This document shows, in pieces, positions 47,787 through 59,385 of a DNA stretch of 60,000 nucleotides (position 1 is its first letter; every line of letters starts with the position of its first letter). The position numbers and the translations under genes were made by a program. Source of the stretch: Cryptomeria japonica (taxonomy: Eukaryota; Streptophyta; Pinopsida; Cupressales; Cupressaceae); NCBI RefSeq assembly GCF_030272615.1, contig NC_081407.1, forward strand, positions 96,891,897 through 96,951,896. Reading direction: 5' to 3'. Under the pieces are notes generated by a model. That model was given only the letters and a program-made list of their open reading frames with translations. It was not told the origin of the DNA and did no database searches.

Positions 47787-48146
47787 AGATCTATACTACC
47801 TAGTCCCAAAAAATTAGATTGAACTGCTGAGAATGGGTTCTAAACATCTTCTTTTCCCCAAATCACAATTGGTGGTTTCATGGGACATCTTAGCCTATTG
47901 TTTCTATCAGTTTACTTCAACTATTCATGGTTCTGCCCTAATTTCATAATTAGATTACAAATTCAACTAGGAAAAAGGATAATCAATCTCCAACCAGTTG
48001 AATCCAATAAGAATCTCAGACCTTTCCCCATTAAGATTGATCCTAGATCTATTGGGTTCAACCCTCTTTCAATGTAACGATGTTAATTGGGTTATTTAGA
48101 GGATTTACTTGGTGAAACCTTAGTTTCCAATTTTCCCTCCATTACA
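47787..48146 (+). repeat. 5' LTR of the gag-only element, left part missing
   Basis: It matches 53425-53778 over about 350 bp with small changes and ends CCCTCCATTACA. Its left part is lost at the SIRE-like LTR. Confidence 0.85.
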
Positions 48147-48150
48147 TTTT

Positions 48151-48168
48151 TGGTGAACCCAACTTCGG
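48151..48168 (+). other. Primer binding site of the gag-only element
   Basis: TGGTGAACCCAACTTCGG, four bases after the LTR end. The first nine bases are the same as in the PBS of Tat-PMD-1. Confidence 0.75.
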
Positions 48169-48601
48169 TCATGCTTAATTCTAATTTATTGTCTCAGATT
48201 TGGTTGTGTATACATTTTAAAACTCAAATTTCCACTCATAGTTGTTATTTTCAATTCAATTACATAAATTTAGAGGTTGAATTCACAAAAACGATAATTT
48301 ATTATTCTAAATTAACTTGTGGGTTGCATAATTCTACAAGTGTATTTTCAAATCTGATTATTATGACATGTTATGTTATGATTTAAAGACATTTATTGTT
48401 CAAAATCACAATCAAATTGCTTAAATAATTGGTTAATCAATCATTATTACAAATAATTACATTGCTTAATCATAGCTTTCAATTTTTGCATCAAAATTTA
48501 CCACCTTTGTGTATGAGTTTTTCTACCATTAGTCCTACATACAATATTCCCATGAGAAGAAGTTGTAGACTCAGGCTTCCCAAAATTTAACCACTAAGGA
48601 T

Positions 48602-49785
48602 ATGGAGCCTCAGTTAGATCACTTGTTTCATGAGAATGTTGGTGATTCTTCTAATCCAACAAATGGCATAATTTATCCCCATTCTCCTCATAATTCTCAT
48701 AATGTGGATGAATCACTAACTAGGGTTACTATTGACCAACTAGAGAATATTGACAATGAATTGGATGATTCAACAGTACTCGAAAAAGTGAGGAAATACC
48801 TTTGCTTCAAGGGTTAAAAAGAATGGTGCAAAGTGATAAAATTCGTGTTTATTTTTTGTGTGGCCTTACTCATAATGTTGACACTAATATTATGCCAATC
48901 AAAATTTATGTTGAAGTCCTTGGTTTCTCTCAACCCACTAGTCAAGTCAATCATTCTATTCCTATGTCTGCATCCTTGCCTAGTGTGTTTACATTTACAT
49001 CTTCTATCATGGCTACTTCCACACAAGTTGTTAATCCTACACATAATAGTCATGGGGATAATCTCATTAATCAATATTCTTACATACCTCTTTCTGTGAG
49101 TCTTTCATTTGTATCCCAATCATCTCCCATACCCACATACCACAATGTTCTACCTCCTCATTCTCAACCTCCACCTACATATAACAATGTTACTCATCCA
49201 TCACAATTCAACATGTCCGATTTCAACCCATCCACCAAAGCAGCCATCAATAACTTAGCCCAAATTGTTACATCCCTATATGCTTCCATTACCTAATCCA
49301 AGTTCAACGTTCCTACATTTGATGTATCAAGCCCATTATCTGATGACATTGTTCGTACAGTTCCCCCTAAACATATGGAAGTCCCTCATTTGGATTTGTA
49401 TAATGGAAAAGGTGACCCACTTACTCATGTGAAGAAATTTCAAACTTTGTGTAGTGATTTTTCTCACGACCAAAGACTTATGGCTAAATTGTTTACTAGA
49501 ACCTTTAGGGATAAATCTTTGCAATGCTATAGTTATTTGTCTCCTTATTCTATTACTTCATTTCAACAATTGGCTAATGCTTTCATTCAATAGTTTTAAA
49601 ATAATATTGGTCCTAAAATTACTTTGACTGATTTGATTCATTGTAAGCAAGGAGTTAAAGAAAAAGTGATTGATTTTATTAGTAGATATAAAAATTTGCA
49701 CTCTCAAATTGCTTATCAAGTTCCTAATCATGATGTTCAAATAATTTTTGTTGCTAATTTACAAAAAGACATTAGAGGATAAGCT
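48602..49785 (+). pseudogene. Gag of the gag-only element
   Basis: It starts MEPQLDHLFHENVGDSSNP at 48602. A frame change near 48795 leads into a hydrophobic and Pro/Ser-rich region (48802-49296). After a TAA comes the capsid core: MEVPHLDLYNGKGDPLTHVK, FQTLCSDFSHDQRLMAKLFT, YLSPYSITSFQQLANAFIQ. After two stops the core continues with LIHCKQGVKEKVIDFISRYK and ends near 49785. This matches retrotransposon gag. Compared with Tat-PMD-1, the long Gln-rich N-terminus is absent. Confidence 0.82.
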
Positions 49786-50070
49786 TCTATTTTTTGAGTT
49801 TACTTCCTTTACGCGATTGTGTGCAGTGCTTCATAATTATCGGCTTGAAGTGAGTCAATTTGAAGCATCCTCTTCAATGGCTCTGGTCAATAAGAATGAG
49901 GCTAATCAAAAATCATTTACTAATTTTAAACTCAAAAAAGGTTAGATCAAGATAAATGTAAACATCAACACTGAAGTGGCAACCATGACATCAAGTGTGG
50001 CTCATTTATCCAAATACTTTAGAACAGAATTCACTCCTCTTTCTGATTCTTTGCATAGTATAATTTCGAG

Positions 50071-50911
50071 TTGATAAATGCTAATGTGTTGAAACATCCT
50101 CCCATCAAGCCAAATGACACCTCTAAACCATTGCCACCCTACCATGATTCCAAAGCCTTTTGTCAATATCATCATCAATCTATCCATGATATCGATAAAT
50201 GTTATACATCAAGTAAAATTCAAGACTTCATTGATAATAATTCTATATTTGTAGCTAGTGTGAGTGAAAGAGGAAACAAGTTCATAGGTTCTCCTAATCA
50301 AAACCTCCAAATCTTCCCCAATCCTTTTCCTTCTTACTCTACTAATATTGTTGAGACTGAGTCTCTTGTCTTTTCTCACAATGACCTTGGTATGGAATCT
50401 AACAATGTTGTGAATCTTGTTGATATGCCTACACCTCCTAAAGATACATGCATTACTTTTGATCCTAGTGAGACTATTGTTACACCCAATGGCCCATTAT
50501 ATATCACTACAAATATCAAGGACAAACTCTCATTTGGGGTGCTCATCCAGTTTGTATGATAAATGTGAATAATGAAGAATATCTTTATATCTTACAATTG
50601 CATCAAGTTACATATGATAAATATGGTGTCGTGGTCAAGGTGTATGATGGTTTCTCTTTCCCTACTATTGGTTCCATTACTCTCCATGTTGAGGTTGGTA
50701 CTAAGTGCTTAGACGTGATATTTTCTATTATTCTTACTTCAGATCAATTCCATGTAAGTTAGGACATCCTTGTCTCTCTTCCATGAAATCTATCCCTTCT
50801 ACAATACATAAATGTTTGAAATTTTATCATAATGGTACTATCATAACAATTAATCATATCTTTTACCAACCCATAGTGAAGCATGGTAATTTCACCCTTA
50901 ATTTATTTTAG
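50071..50911 (+). pseudogene. Nucleocapsid knuckle and decayed protease of the gag-only element
   Basis: 50071-50559 has the knuckle FCQYHHQSIHDIDKC (C-x2-H-x4-H-x4-C). 50556-50762 carries VVKVYDGFSFPTIGSITLHV, the protease mid-region, and 50705-50911 carries KLGHPCLSSMKSIPSTIHKC, the protease end. The catalytic Asp-x-Gly box expected near 50540 is replaced by two stops, so it could not have been functional. Three frames are used, so at least two frameshifts occurred. Confidence 0.72.
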
Positions 50912-52617
50912 CCTAAACAACTTGAACCTCTTAAGCCTTAAAGTAACATCCTTTTATTATCTTATCAAAAGAAGAAAATGAAATGATTGTGTCCTTGAGT
51001 AAGCCTAGAGATCCTATACCTATGGATATTCCTCCTCCTCATAATGGACCTAGTATTCTTCCTACTCCTATTCTTTTTATATATATGCATCAATTTTGCC
51101 TCCTACATCTTACAAAGGAAAGTGCTTGGCATCTTCTATGTCTCAACCTAGTGGGGTTTCTCTCATTCCTCCTCCTTTAAGAGAAAAAGAGAAGCCTATG
51201 TATATTGATCCTCAACCTTCACAAGTCTCAGCTAAAACTAAAAGGAACCGTTGTGCAAGAGAACACAGATGAAGACATCATGCCAAGGCTTGTGATCTTG
51301 CTTCCCAAAATATTTCCTCCGTGAAGACACCAAATGTTGACTTGATCCCATTTTTCCAACCTTCGCCTAACCCTAGGGAGGAAGTTCAACTTACATCACC
51401 AAGATTAAAAATGCTCAATGATGGTTCAAGTTCTTTTCGCATTAGAGATCCTATTTTTATTAATCTAGATAAAGATATGGATGGCGATGTTGTTCATGCT
51501 AACAAAGTTAATTCTAATGATTTTGATGATATGTATGAGCATGTTGATGTAATTCATGATTTATCTTCACATTTTTCAAAAGCATTAACACTAGCTCCTG
51601 CGACAAACAAATTGACTCGTCATTATAGCATGGTCCTTGTTTGGAACTTGCAGCAGCTCCATCTATCATGCTTGAAGTGGCTCCTCATGCATCTTGTCCA
51701 CCATTCCTAAATGATGTTCGACAAGATTGGGAGGTAGATGATTTTCTTGATTAGCTTCATTCATGTCATGGATCCTCTCTTGTGTGTTTGCCTATACGTA
51801 TAGTGCTTCCCTCGTGATGTCCTGCTTGATTTATTTTTTGTGTTATGTTAGGTTCTCTTTGGATGACCCTTGTTACTTCATTGGTGCATGGTAAAAAAGA
51901 GGCCAAAATTGTTGTGACATTCTTCTATTTTTATCTCCTTTCTTGTATATGGTGTTCCTTGTGTTGTCTACTTTGGGATGATGCAAAGTGTTGAGATCTC
52001 TTTTTTGTCTCTTCCATATTGACTCGAAAATACATGTTCTCTTCTTCCATTGTGTTTGTAATTCCACTACCTTTAGGAGATGAGGTCAATTCAATACAAA
52101 TATCCTTGATAAAAAATATTTATCATAAGAGCATACTAACACTAAAGTTGGTGGATCCCTTATGTGTTTTTTCCTTATGTCTTGTGACCATTATCCTTTG
52201 ATTTGTCCTTTCTTAGGGGTATTTCATTGCACGGTAATGTGCTTGTCTTTTGGATGCATGCTACCTTAAAGCAAGGTGTATGCAATCACTTTGATGTGGA
52301 GGCATACACTTGCTCAATGTTACATTTTATGCACACACCATGACATGTTTTCGATACTCAAGCTACTTTGCAAATTAAGCTTTTTGCTTTGTAATTTGGT
52401 ATTTTTTATTTTTTCATGACTCATAGTAAGTAATCTTACTAGTCTAATGCAATCATTTTCTCTCTCTTCCTCTCTTATGTTGTCCCTTTTTCTCGATATT
52501 AGAGTAGTGAGATCCTAAAGTCCCTGGGGGTTTACTATGTCTTGTCTTGTTGATATCTTGGTGAAAGTTTTTCAATGCAACTTTGTACTTTAGAGTGCTT
52601 AGTCTCATACTACTGCT
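50912..52617. other. Interior of the gag-only element after protease, no domain recognised
   Basis: A frame at 51321-51710 begins KTPNVDLIPFFQPSPNPREE and includes Asp/His-rich sequence (DGDVVHANKVNSNDFDDMYE), which looks like former polyprotein but fits no family I know. The rest is noncoding with C/T-rich stretches. No RT YxDD, RNase H or integrase motif was seen in any frame. Confidence 0.5.
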
Positions 52618-52632
52618 AAAGTGGGGGCTAAT
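52618..52632 (+). other. Polypurine tract of the gag-only element
   Basis: AAAGTGGGGGCTAAT directly before the LTR start TGTAGCATTTTAAATT. Confidence 0.8.
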
Positions 52633-53778
52633 TGTAGCATTTTAAATTGCACTCGCTTACAATTTTGTCCTCACCTAGGCATCACTTTGACATTCTAGCT
52701 CTCGATGCTTGATTGCAGTGTTGATTTTGCTCACACCTTGTTCCAATCTTGCATTTTCATCATCTGTCTAGTTCCCTCCCTATTCTGGAGGCCTAATTTC
52801 TAAGAGTAGGGCGTACCATACCTTGGTCTTCTTAATCAAGCCCAAAATTAGGGCCTCACAAAGGTCATTTCCAATAAGTGGGAAACTTGATCTCATGTTG
52901 GCCTATTCTGAAAATTCAATTTGTTTTTTGGGCAGACAAGTATAATAGGAGGTCTACCCCTCTCATTTGAAATTTAACAACTTCTATGATCTTAATTACA
53001 CTTAGGCAAAATTCAATTCAAGTGATCAATTAGTCATTCATCAAGCATTAGAGCAATAGTTAAGTCAAGTTCAAGTATTAAAAATGGCATCCTGATCAAT
53101 GTTTTATGAAGGCACTCTACATGAAACCCTAAACCTTTGTGAAGGTCAAACAAAACATCATCAAGGTATACATTGTTGTTTCAAGCATTTTTAGCCTTTC
53201 CCCCAAAAGGAAAGTATTTCATTACAGTATTTTATTATATTTATCAATTCAATTTCATGGCTAATTCCAAAACTAAGGTTTGACCTAAGGCAAACCCTTA
53301 ATCCTAACATATTTCCCTCTTTTTGTGTACAAGAAACAGGTGCAAGATCTGTACTCAGAGAATTTGGCATTGTCGACAGCGATGAATAGGTTCAACTTTC
53401 AATAGTGGAAAATTTTGAGGACCAAGGTAGGTATGTACTACCAGGTCCCAAAAAATTTGCATGAACTTCTGAGAACGGGTTCTAAACATCTTCTTTTTCC
53501 CATATCTTGGTGGCTCCATGGGACATTTGTAGCTTACTATTTCCACCACTTTACTTTAAATATTCTGGTTCTTAATTTCATAATATATTACAAATTCAAC
53601 TAGGAAAGAGGATAATAAATCTCCAACTAGTTAAATCTTATCAGAATCTCATACCTTTCCCCATTGGGATTGAGCTTAGATATATTGGGCTCAACCCTCT
53701 TTTAATGTAATGGTGTTAATTGGGTTATTAGTGGATTTACTTAGTGAAACCCTAGTTCCCAATTTTCCCTCCATTAAA
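52633..53778 (+). repeat. 3' LTR of the gag-only element
   Basis: It starts TGTAGCATTTTAAATTGC and ends CCCTCCATTAAA where the left copy has CCATTACA, so the terminal CA has mutated. It is about 1146 bp. Its last 350 bp match 47787-48146. Confidence 0.82.
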
Positions 53779-55080
53779 ATATGAAACAAGTTTTTACAAC
53801 AAAAAAATTAGGCTCACTACTCCCTAAAGAGACTTGCAAGCTAAGCACACTACCCTAGGGAAAGATACAATGGAATTGCAAATTGAAGATCACTTCTCCA
53901 AGGAAAGATATAGTAAGATTACAATGAGAAACACAATATGAACTATTGTAGAAGAAGCCTCTGACAAATGTTAATAGTTCAGTCCTCTTTGTAGCCCAAA
54001 TACTCTATCACATAGATTTCACACACTTCATAATCATCAGATAAATCATTGATTGATTTTGCACATTATAATACTTCACATCAACTCTCACATCTTCAAA
54101 AATAAATTACCCCTCTATATATATCCTCCACAACACCCCAAAACTTCAATTAGGTTTCGTTCAATTGAAAGTAATAAATAATTTGGGTGACACTACATAG
54201 GTCGGCCTCAATAGCATTCATCATTATCAAAAATAAGTTATGGATCAAGAAAGACTTAATCTAAATGCCAAGCGTGTCATACCACATCCTCCAAAGAAAA
54301 TGAAATAAGTCAAGGTCAACCGCAATTGAAGGAACATACCAAGTCAGCTTAGAAAAACACCACTATCAAAATTGCTAACTGATTGTCTTCTTATCACCAG
54401 AGAAAGACACAAAACATTGTTCAAACCAATATGAAGGCACTGAAAACCATCTACAACCTTTCTACAAACATATCCTGAAGTAACTAATCATTGAATGTTG
54501 GTTTAGATAAAATAATTTATTGAACTGTCAATCACAGTGCAAATCAAATAGATGATGCATCATCAACATGATAAATATCATGCATTGAGGCACCAACAAC
54601 CCTAAAACTCATGTCACTAGTCCAATACACCATCCTCAACATTTTCCCAAAACCACATAGCCATATTAACATTGCAATAGAATGTAGAGAATTCTAGTGA
54701 GCCAATAGGAACAACTTATACTGACAAAGTGTGATCCGAACTTCAAATCCTTATAAATTTTTCCATAGAAGTTATTATGAATTGAAAATAGCCAAAAGGC
54801 CCCTGACATACAAGAAATCCTAAATCTTGAACTGCACAACCAAAGCATGCAATATCGTAAAATATGGAGCAAGATACCAATCCAGAGACATAGGAAAATG
54901 CATTGTTTCAACACTCAAACAATTTTCCTTAATCAACCAAATATGGAACTAAACCAAAACCTCATCCAATCAACTTCTTGAGCTTGTAGACACCAACCAC
55001 AGTGACTTTATCATATAAACAAATCATGAATCATGTGAATCAATACATACCATAACTACAAATTGACATATTGTCATAAA
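53779..55080. other. No feature recognised
   Basis: AT-rich sequence with no supported coding region or repeat between the gag-only element and the TRIM. Confidence 0.4.
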
Positions 55081-55085
55081 TATCT

Positions 55086-55459
55086 TGTTGCAAGGTGTGC
55101 ACCCTTGGTCTCCTTGTGATGTGCAACGTAGTGCTCGGGTTTGCAACATGGCTTAACCGCCTCCCATGGATTCATTAAATCTCACGATTGTATTGAACAT
55201 TAATAGGTCAATCTTTTGGTACAACAACAACCATGTTTCGAACAAGTGGTATTAGAGCCTAGGTCACGCGTCCAAACCCCTTGCTTGCACTGAGGGGGAT
55301 TGTTGCAAGGTTTGATCCCTTGGTCTCCTTGTGTCATCTAGTGTAGTGCTCAAGTTTGTGACATGACTTAATCACCTCATGTGGATTCATTAAATCTCAT
55401 TGTTGTATCGAGCATTAATAAGTCAATCTTTTGGTGTAATGGCAACCGTATTTCTAACA
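55086..55459 (+). mobile_element. TRIM (terminal-repeat retrotransposon in miniature), complete, 374 bp
   Basis: Two LTRs of exactly 159 bp (55086-55244 and 55301-55459), both TGTTGCAAGG..AACA. The PBS after the first LTR is TGGTATTAGAGCCTAGG, one mismatch from the initiator-methionine tRNA site in its first 12 bases. The PPT before the second LTR is TGAGGGGGAT. The interior is only 56 bp. The target duplication TATCT stands at 55081-55085 and 55460-55464. The LTRs differ at about 34 of 159 positions by hand count (about 21%), so it is an old insertion with a preserved duplication. It encodes nothing and must have relied on proteins of other elements. Confidence 0.93.
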
Positions 55460-55464
55460 TATCT

Positions 55465-55979
55465 ATAGTGTTTCTCTTAACTATCTTCCTTGTTGATATT
55501 TAGATACTTAACTAAGCTAGAGGCACAACTACTCTCAAATATAACTCGCCAACAATGAAATCAATCAATAAAAAATTATCCTTAATGATGACACATTGTT
55601 AAACATCAAGTTAACGTCATCGAAAACACATATTGGCAATAGTGGTCATGCCAAAGATGATGATTAATGAACCTTCTTGATTATCTCTAAGCTAAGAGAT
55701 TCTTACCAAGTGTATACTTCTACTTTGTATTCTACTATAGATACCATGGGAGAAGATCATAAGATGTCTTTTTTTGAGTTGTTTTGAGAGTGTATTACTA
55801 AGCAGGAAACCAAGTTGGTTTAGATGGATACTCTTCCTAAAAGTCATGCTTCAATGCCTCAATCTTCCAAGGGTAAGAGTAAGAATAGGAAGAAATATAA
55901 GAAAAAATCTCCTTAAAGTTATGAGAATCCCTCTAAACCTAAGGTAACTCTATTTTAGCTAGTAGTACTTCTCAAATTA
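55465..55979. other. Decayed sequence before the copia fragment
   Basis: Probably the gag end of the copia element (a Lys-rich stretch SKGKSKNRKKYKKK near 55868), but too damaged to annotate firmly. Confidence 0.35.
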
Positions 55980-56750
55980 TAGTTGGGAACTCTTCACATA
56001 TTCCAATTTTGGGGACAAGCTCCATTCAAATGCAAAATGGTCGAATTGAACATGTTCTTCTTGTTCCTAATATTTCTTAGAATTTCCTCTCCATTTATCA
56101 AATTTGTCATACTAGTGATTGGAAGATGGTTGAGTTTTCTCCCAATGATGTGAATATTCAATAGGTACAAGATCTCGAGAAGGTTGTTGCTACAAGGAAG
56201 TTGATCATGTGGGTCGTTTGTATAGGTTTGATAGATTTGAGTCTTCATTAGGATCATCCATTATTGCTCATGCAAATTCAACGAGTAAGCTTTGGCATGA
56301 ACAGTTACTAAGACATTTGAACTACATATATCTTCAATAGATGAGCACGCAAGACTTGGTGATAGGTCTTCCTAGGATTTATTGCATAGAGGGAGTTTGT
56401 CAAGGTTGTGTATTGGGCAAACATCATTAGGATCCCTTTCCTAAGTGTATGGCCACATGTGCTTCATCAGCCCTTGATTTGTTTCATAGTGACCTCGTGT
56501 CCTTTCTGACTCTATTTTTAGGAGCCAACTATCTACTCACTTTCATTGATGACTTCTCACAATGCACATGGGTGTCCTTTTTAACATTCAAGAGTGAGGT
56601 TCTCTACTTTTTAAAAATCTTCAATTGTGGAGAAGCAGTTAGATCTTTATCTTCCTCAGATATGCATAGATAATGGGGGAATATGTCAATCAAGCATTTG
56701 AGGATTTTTGTAGTGAGCATGGTGTGTGAGCTTGAATTTCACCCTCAGAA
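55980..56750 (+). pseudogene. Ty1/copia gag-pol fragment: protease end, GAG-pre-integrase and integrase core
   Basis: In order: HIPILGTSSIQMQNG (protease side), RIEHVLLVPNIS and FLSIYQICHTSDWKMVEFSP, then GAG-pre-integrase with STSKLWHEQLLRHLNY and VCQGCVLGKHH. The integrase core follows with LFHSDLVSFL, YLLTFIDDFSQCTWVSFL, FKSEV and, after a one-base frame change, DNGGEYVNQAFEDFCSEHG. The first two catalytic aspartates of integrase are visible; the third acid is absent because the sequence stops at the LTR of the next element. Multiple stops. The missing RT presumably lies beyond the second Tat element, right of the window. Confidence 0.85.
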
Positions 56751-57872
56751 TGTTACCTGTAATAAGTTAGTTTCACAAAATACAATGGAAATGCATACAG
56801 GAAATCCAAAATCCGCCAATGAAACTACATGAAATACATACTAAAATAAAACATTATTTTACCTTCATGGCTCATGTCTCATTGTGTCCTAACTCCATTG
56901 TTCCTAGTTGCAGATGGTGTGCTCTCAGATAATGCACTGTTGGCTTCCAAGAAGGCATATGAAGAATGGACTGATAACTTGTAGTTAACTAATACTATGA
57001 TATGCAAATGCTACATGATTATGCTAAAATGCTATATGATATTTGCTATTTGCTTCAAAAACTCACGGATGTATATGATCAATTTGAAGACTAACTTGAA
57101 TATTAACTCTCTCAACTGAAGCTCTTGATTTTATAGACTCTAAGAGGATAAGATGATGTGGCTCAAATCAATGGTCCTAATCAGATCTGGAGATTTGAAT
57201 GGCTATAAGAAAAGGTGAAGCTTGAGAGAAAAGGGGAAGGAGAACACAAGTGTCACTCATCTCACCTTGACTGGGTTGCTGACTGAGAGAATCTAGGGAT
57301 GGTTGGAGAAGATTTAGGCATGATAGGACAAGTGGACTCAAGTCCTTCCTAAGATGTAGGGAGTGTTGGAGAGAATATAGGAAATGGTTATGAAATATGT
57401 GTACGTACACAATTTTCATTAAGTTTGGAAGTTGGAGATAAATGATAAATTAATATTCAAGAAATATTAATTTCCTTAGCCACATGTTTGATGAGTTGGC
57501 AAAGAGAAGATGAAGTGGAGATGGAAGAACGAGTTGGATAAGGGATTAAATAATTTAAGAATTATTTAATAATTGAGACTATAGGATAGGAGAATAACCA
57601 TTAAATATTGGATATTTAATTGATTAGAGAGGATAATTAAATATTAGATATTTAGTTAACTTGGTTAGAGGAATAATTAAATATTAGATATTTAATTAAT
57701 TAAAGGAATAAGATAGATGAATTAATTAATAAAATATTAATTAATAGAAAGACACGAAAAATGAATTAAATAAATTAATCTTTTCAAATTAACTTATTTA
57801 ATAGAAGAATAATAATTAAATAAATATAAAATATTTATTTAATTTCTCATAGCCAATTTTTATGTGTATACA
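56751..57872 (-). repeat. 3' LTR of Tat-PMD-2 (outer boundary provisional)
   Basis: The inner end TGTGTATACA next to the PPT is firm. The outer boundary TGTTACCTGTAATAAG at 56751 is chosen because copia integrase sequence stops there and it supplies the needed TG. The stretch 57590-57720 has four copies of AATTAAATATTAGATATTTA, a near palindrome. Confidence 0.6.
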
Positions 57873-57886
57873 TTTTGCCCCTCTTT
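57873..57886 (-). other. Polypurine tract of Tat-PMD-2
   Basis: The minus strand reads AAAGAGGGGCAAAA, identical to that at 942-955, directly before TGTATACACA. Confidence 0.88.
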
Positions 57887-58418
57887 GAAATAATGTCGAG
57901 ACAACATTGTTTCAAAGATTAAATCAAGTCTCAATAATGCATATGATAGAGATAAAAATCCTGATTGTGTGCCCCCTTAGGAGATTGATCGTGAAATTGT
58001 CGAAAATTCTGGTTTGAACGATTGATCTCATGATAATTGATAAAAAATTGAGTCAATTAAATTCATTTGGAAAAAACAAATTAAATTGCCCCATTGAAAT
58101 TAATTACTCTTCAAATAGCAAATATAAAATTAACCAAGGCTAATTTTAACTTCATTGTTATCCTTGTCAGCTTTTGTTTGAAAATATTCTTGTTGAGGTG
58201 GCGAAATGGTGATTCTGATGGAGTGTCATCGATTTGAGCGAGTTCGGCGTTACCAACGACCTGTCGAGTATGGGTATCCGGTATGTATCTTATCCTGAGC
58301 CTTGTTTTCAAGTTTTAATTCAAAATTTCATGTTTTAGGTGCGTTTTTGGATTTTTTTTCAATTTTTTCAATTTTTTCAATTTTTTCAGCATTATTTTAG
58401 CATTTTTGTAGTTTGTTT
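57887..58418. other. Spacer between PPT and GCGC repeats of Tat-PMD-2
   Basis: No gene. A short T-rich stretch with three TTTTTTCAA words lies at 58345-58390, reminiscent of the T-rich minisatellite in Tat-PMD-1. Confidence 0.4.
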
Positions 58419-58715
58419 TAGCGCTTATGCAACTAGGTTTAACGCAAATGCTTAGATTAGCGCATATGCTCGGTATGTTAGCGCTTATGTTCAAGATGTT
58501 AGCGTATATGTATAGGGTAGCGCAAATGTGTTGTTTGTTAGCGCATATGCCCAGAAAGATAGCGTTTTTGCATGGATTAGCGTTTATGCCTCTAGTTTTA
58601 GCGCTTTTGTTAAAAAGGATAGTGCATATGCACTAAGTTAGCGCATTTGCATTTAGATTTAGCACATTTGTTGTAGTTTGGCGCAAATGCTCAATAGGAT
58701 AGCGCTTTTGCTTAA
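58419..58715. repeat. Tandem TAGCGC(A/T)(A/T)ATGC repeats, about 15 units
   Basis: Units of 18-21 bp, each TAGCGC followed by AAATGC, ATATGC, TTATGC or TTTTGC and then 7-9 variable bases. The 11-12 base core is well kept while the tails vary. It lies on the PMD side of the PPT, like the GCGCAG repeats of Tat-PMD-1. The Leu/Met-rich frame across it is a by-product. Confidence 0.92.
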
Positions 58716-58831
58716 ATTGATATTTTTTATAAGTGCAAAAGCTAAAAATCACTTTGATAAGTAGATTTAACATGTTTAATACGTATTTGATGATGAAAAA
58801 AGGGTCTTGATTTAGCGATTTCATGATTGCG

Positions 58832-59335
58832 TGATTGATAGATAGTTTTGATTGTCTTGTTTATTTGATAGGATTGATTATCTTGATTGATAGATAGTTT
58901 TGATTAGCTTGATTGATTGATAGGATTGATTTGCTTGATTGATAGATAGCTTTGATTAGCTTGATTTATTGATAGCTTTGATTAGCTTGATTGATTGAGT
59001 AGCTCTAAGAAACCGATTTAGTTTTTGATGTAAGAGCTTAGCAGAGTTTTTGAGTAAACTCAGTGTTTGACAGAAAACCATGATTGATAGGTTTTAAAAT
59101 GTTTTGACAGCATAAGTTGTTTCAATTTTATTTGATAGATAGATTTGATGATTCAATTTGATTTGATAGATAGATTTGATGATTGAGTTTCATTTGATAG
59201 ATAGATTTGATGATTCAGTTTGATTTGATAGATAGATTTGATGATTCATTTTGATTTGATTGATAGATTTGTTGATTCAATTTGATTTGATTGATAGATT
59301 TGATGATTCAATTTGATTTGATTGATTTCTCTTGA
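58832..59335. repeat. Two adjoining minisatellites of GATTGATAGATAG and 31-bp GATAGATTTGATGATTCA units
   Basis: 58832-58998 repeats TTGATTGATAGATAGTTTTG with variants. 59132-59335 has about six 31-bp units of TTTGATAGATAGATTTGATG followed by ATTCA(A/G)TTTGA. It ends about 50 bp before the PMD frame. Confidence 0.9.
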
Positions 59336-59385
59336 CAAAATAGGAGAAACTTGATGTTCTCCAGTGTCGGGAGAAATTACCTGCA

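Larger units (their letters stand above)
47787..53778 (+). mobile_element. Gag-only (TR-GAG-like) Ty3/gypsy element of Tat affinity
   Basis: Partial 5' LTR (to 48146), PBS, gag, protease remnant, about 1.7 kb without recognised domain, PPT and 3' LTR (52633-53778). The 4.5 kb interior has no trace of RT, RNase H or integrase. Gag and protease segments resemble Tat-PMD-1 (the C-x2-H-x4-H-x4-C knuckle, and a protease-end block KSIPSTIHKCLKF against KAVPSTYHQCLKY). The two LTRs are roughly 85% identical by eye over 350 bp, so the insertion is old. Confidence 0.75.

Noticed and set aside
57177-57419. Minus-strand ORF of 80 codons in the Tat-PMD-2 LTR
   Set aside because: Lies inside an LTR and shows no domain.
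58427-58636. Leu/Met-rich plus-strand ORF resembling a membrane peptide
   Set aside because: It is a by-product of the 18-21 bp TAGCGC repeats; the apparent periodicity follows the DNA repeat.
58419-58715. CRISPR-like array
   Set aside because: Units are only 18-21 bp with 12-bp cores and 7-9 bp tails inside a plant retrotransposon; there are no uniform spacers.
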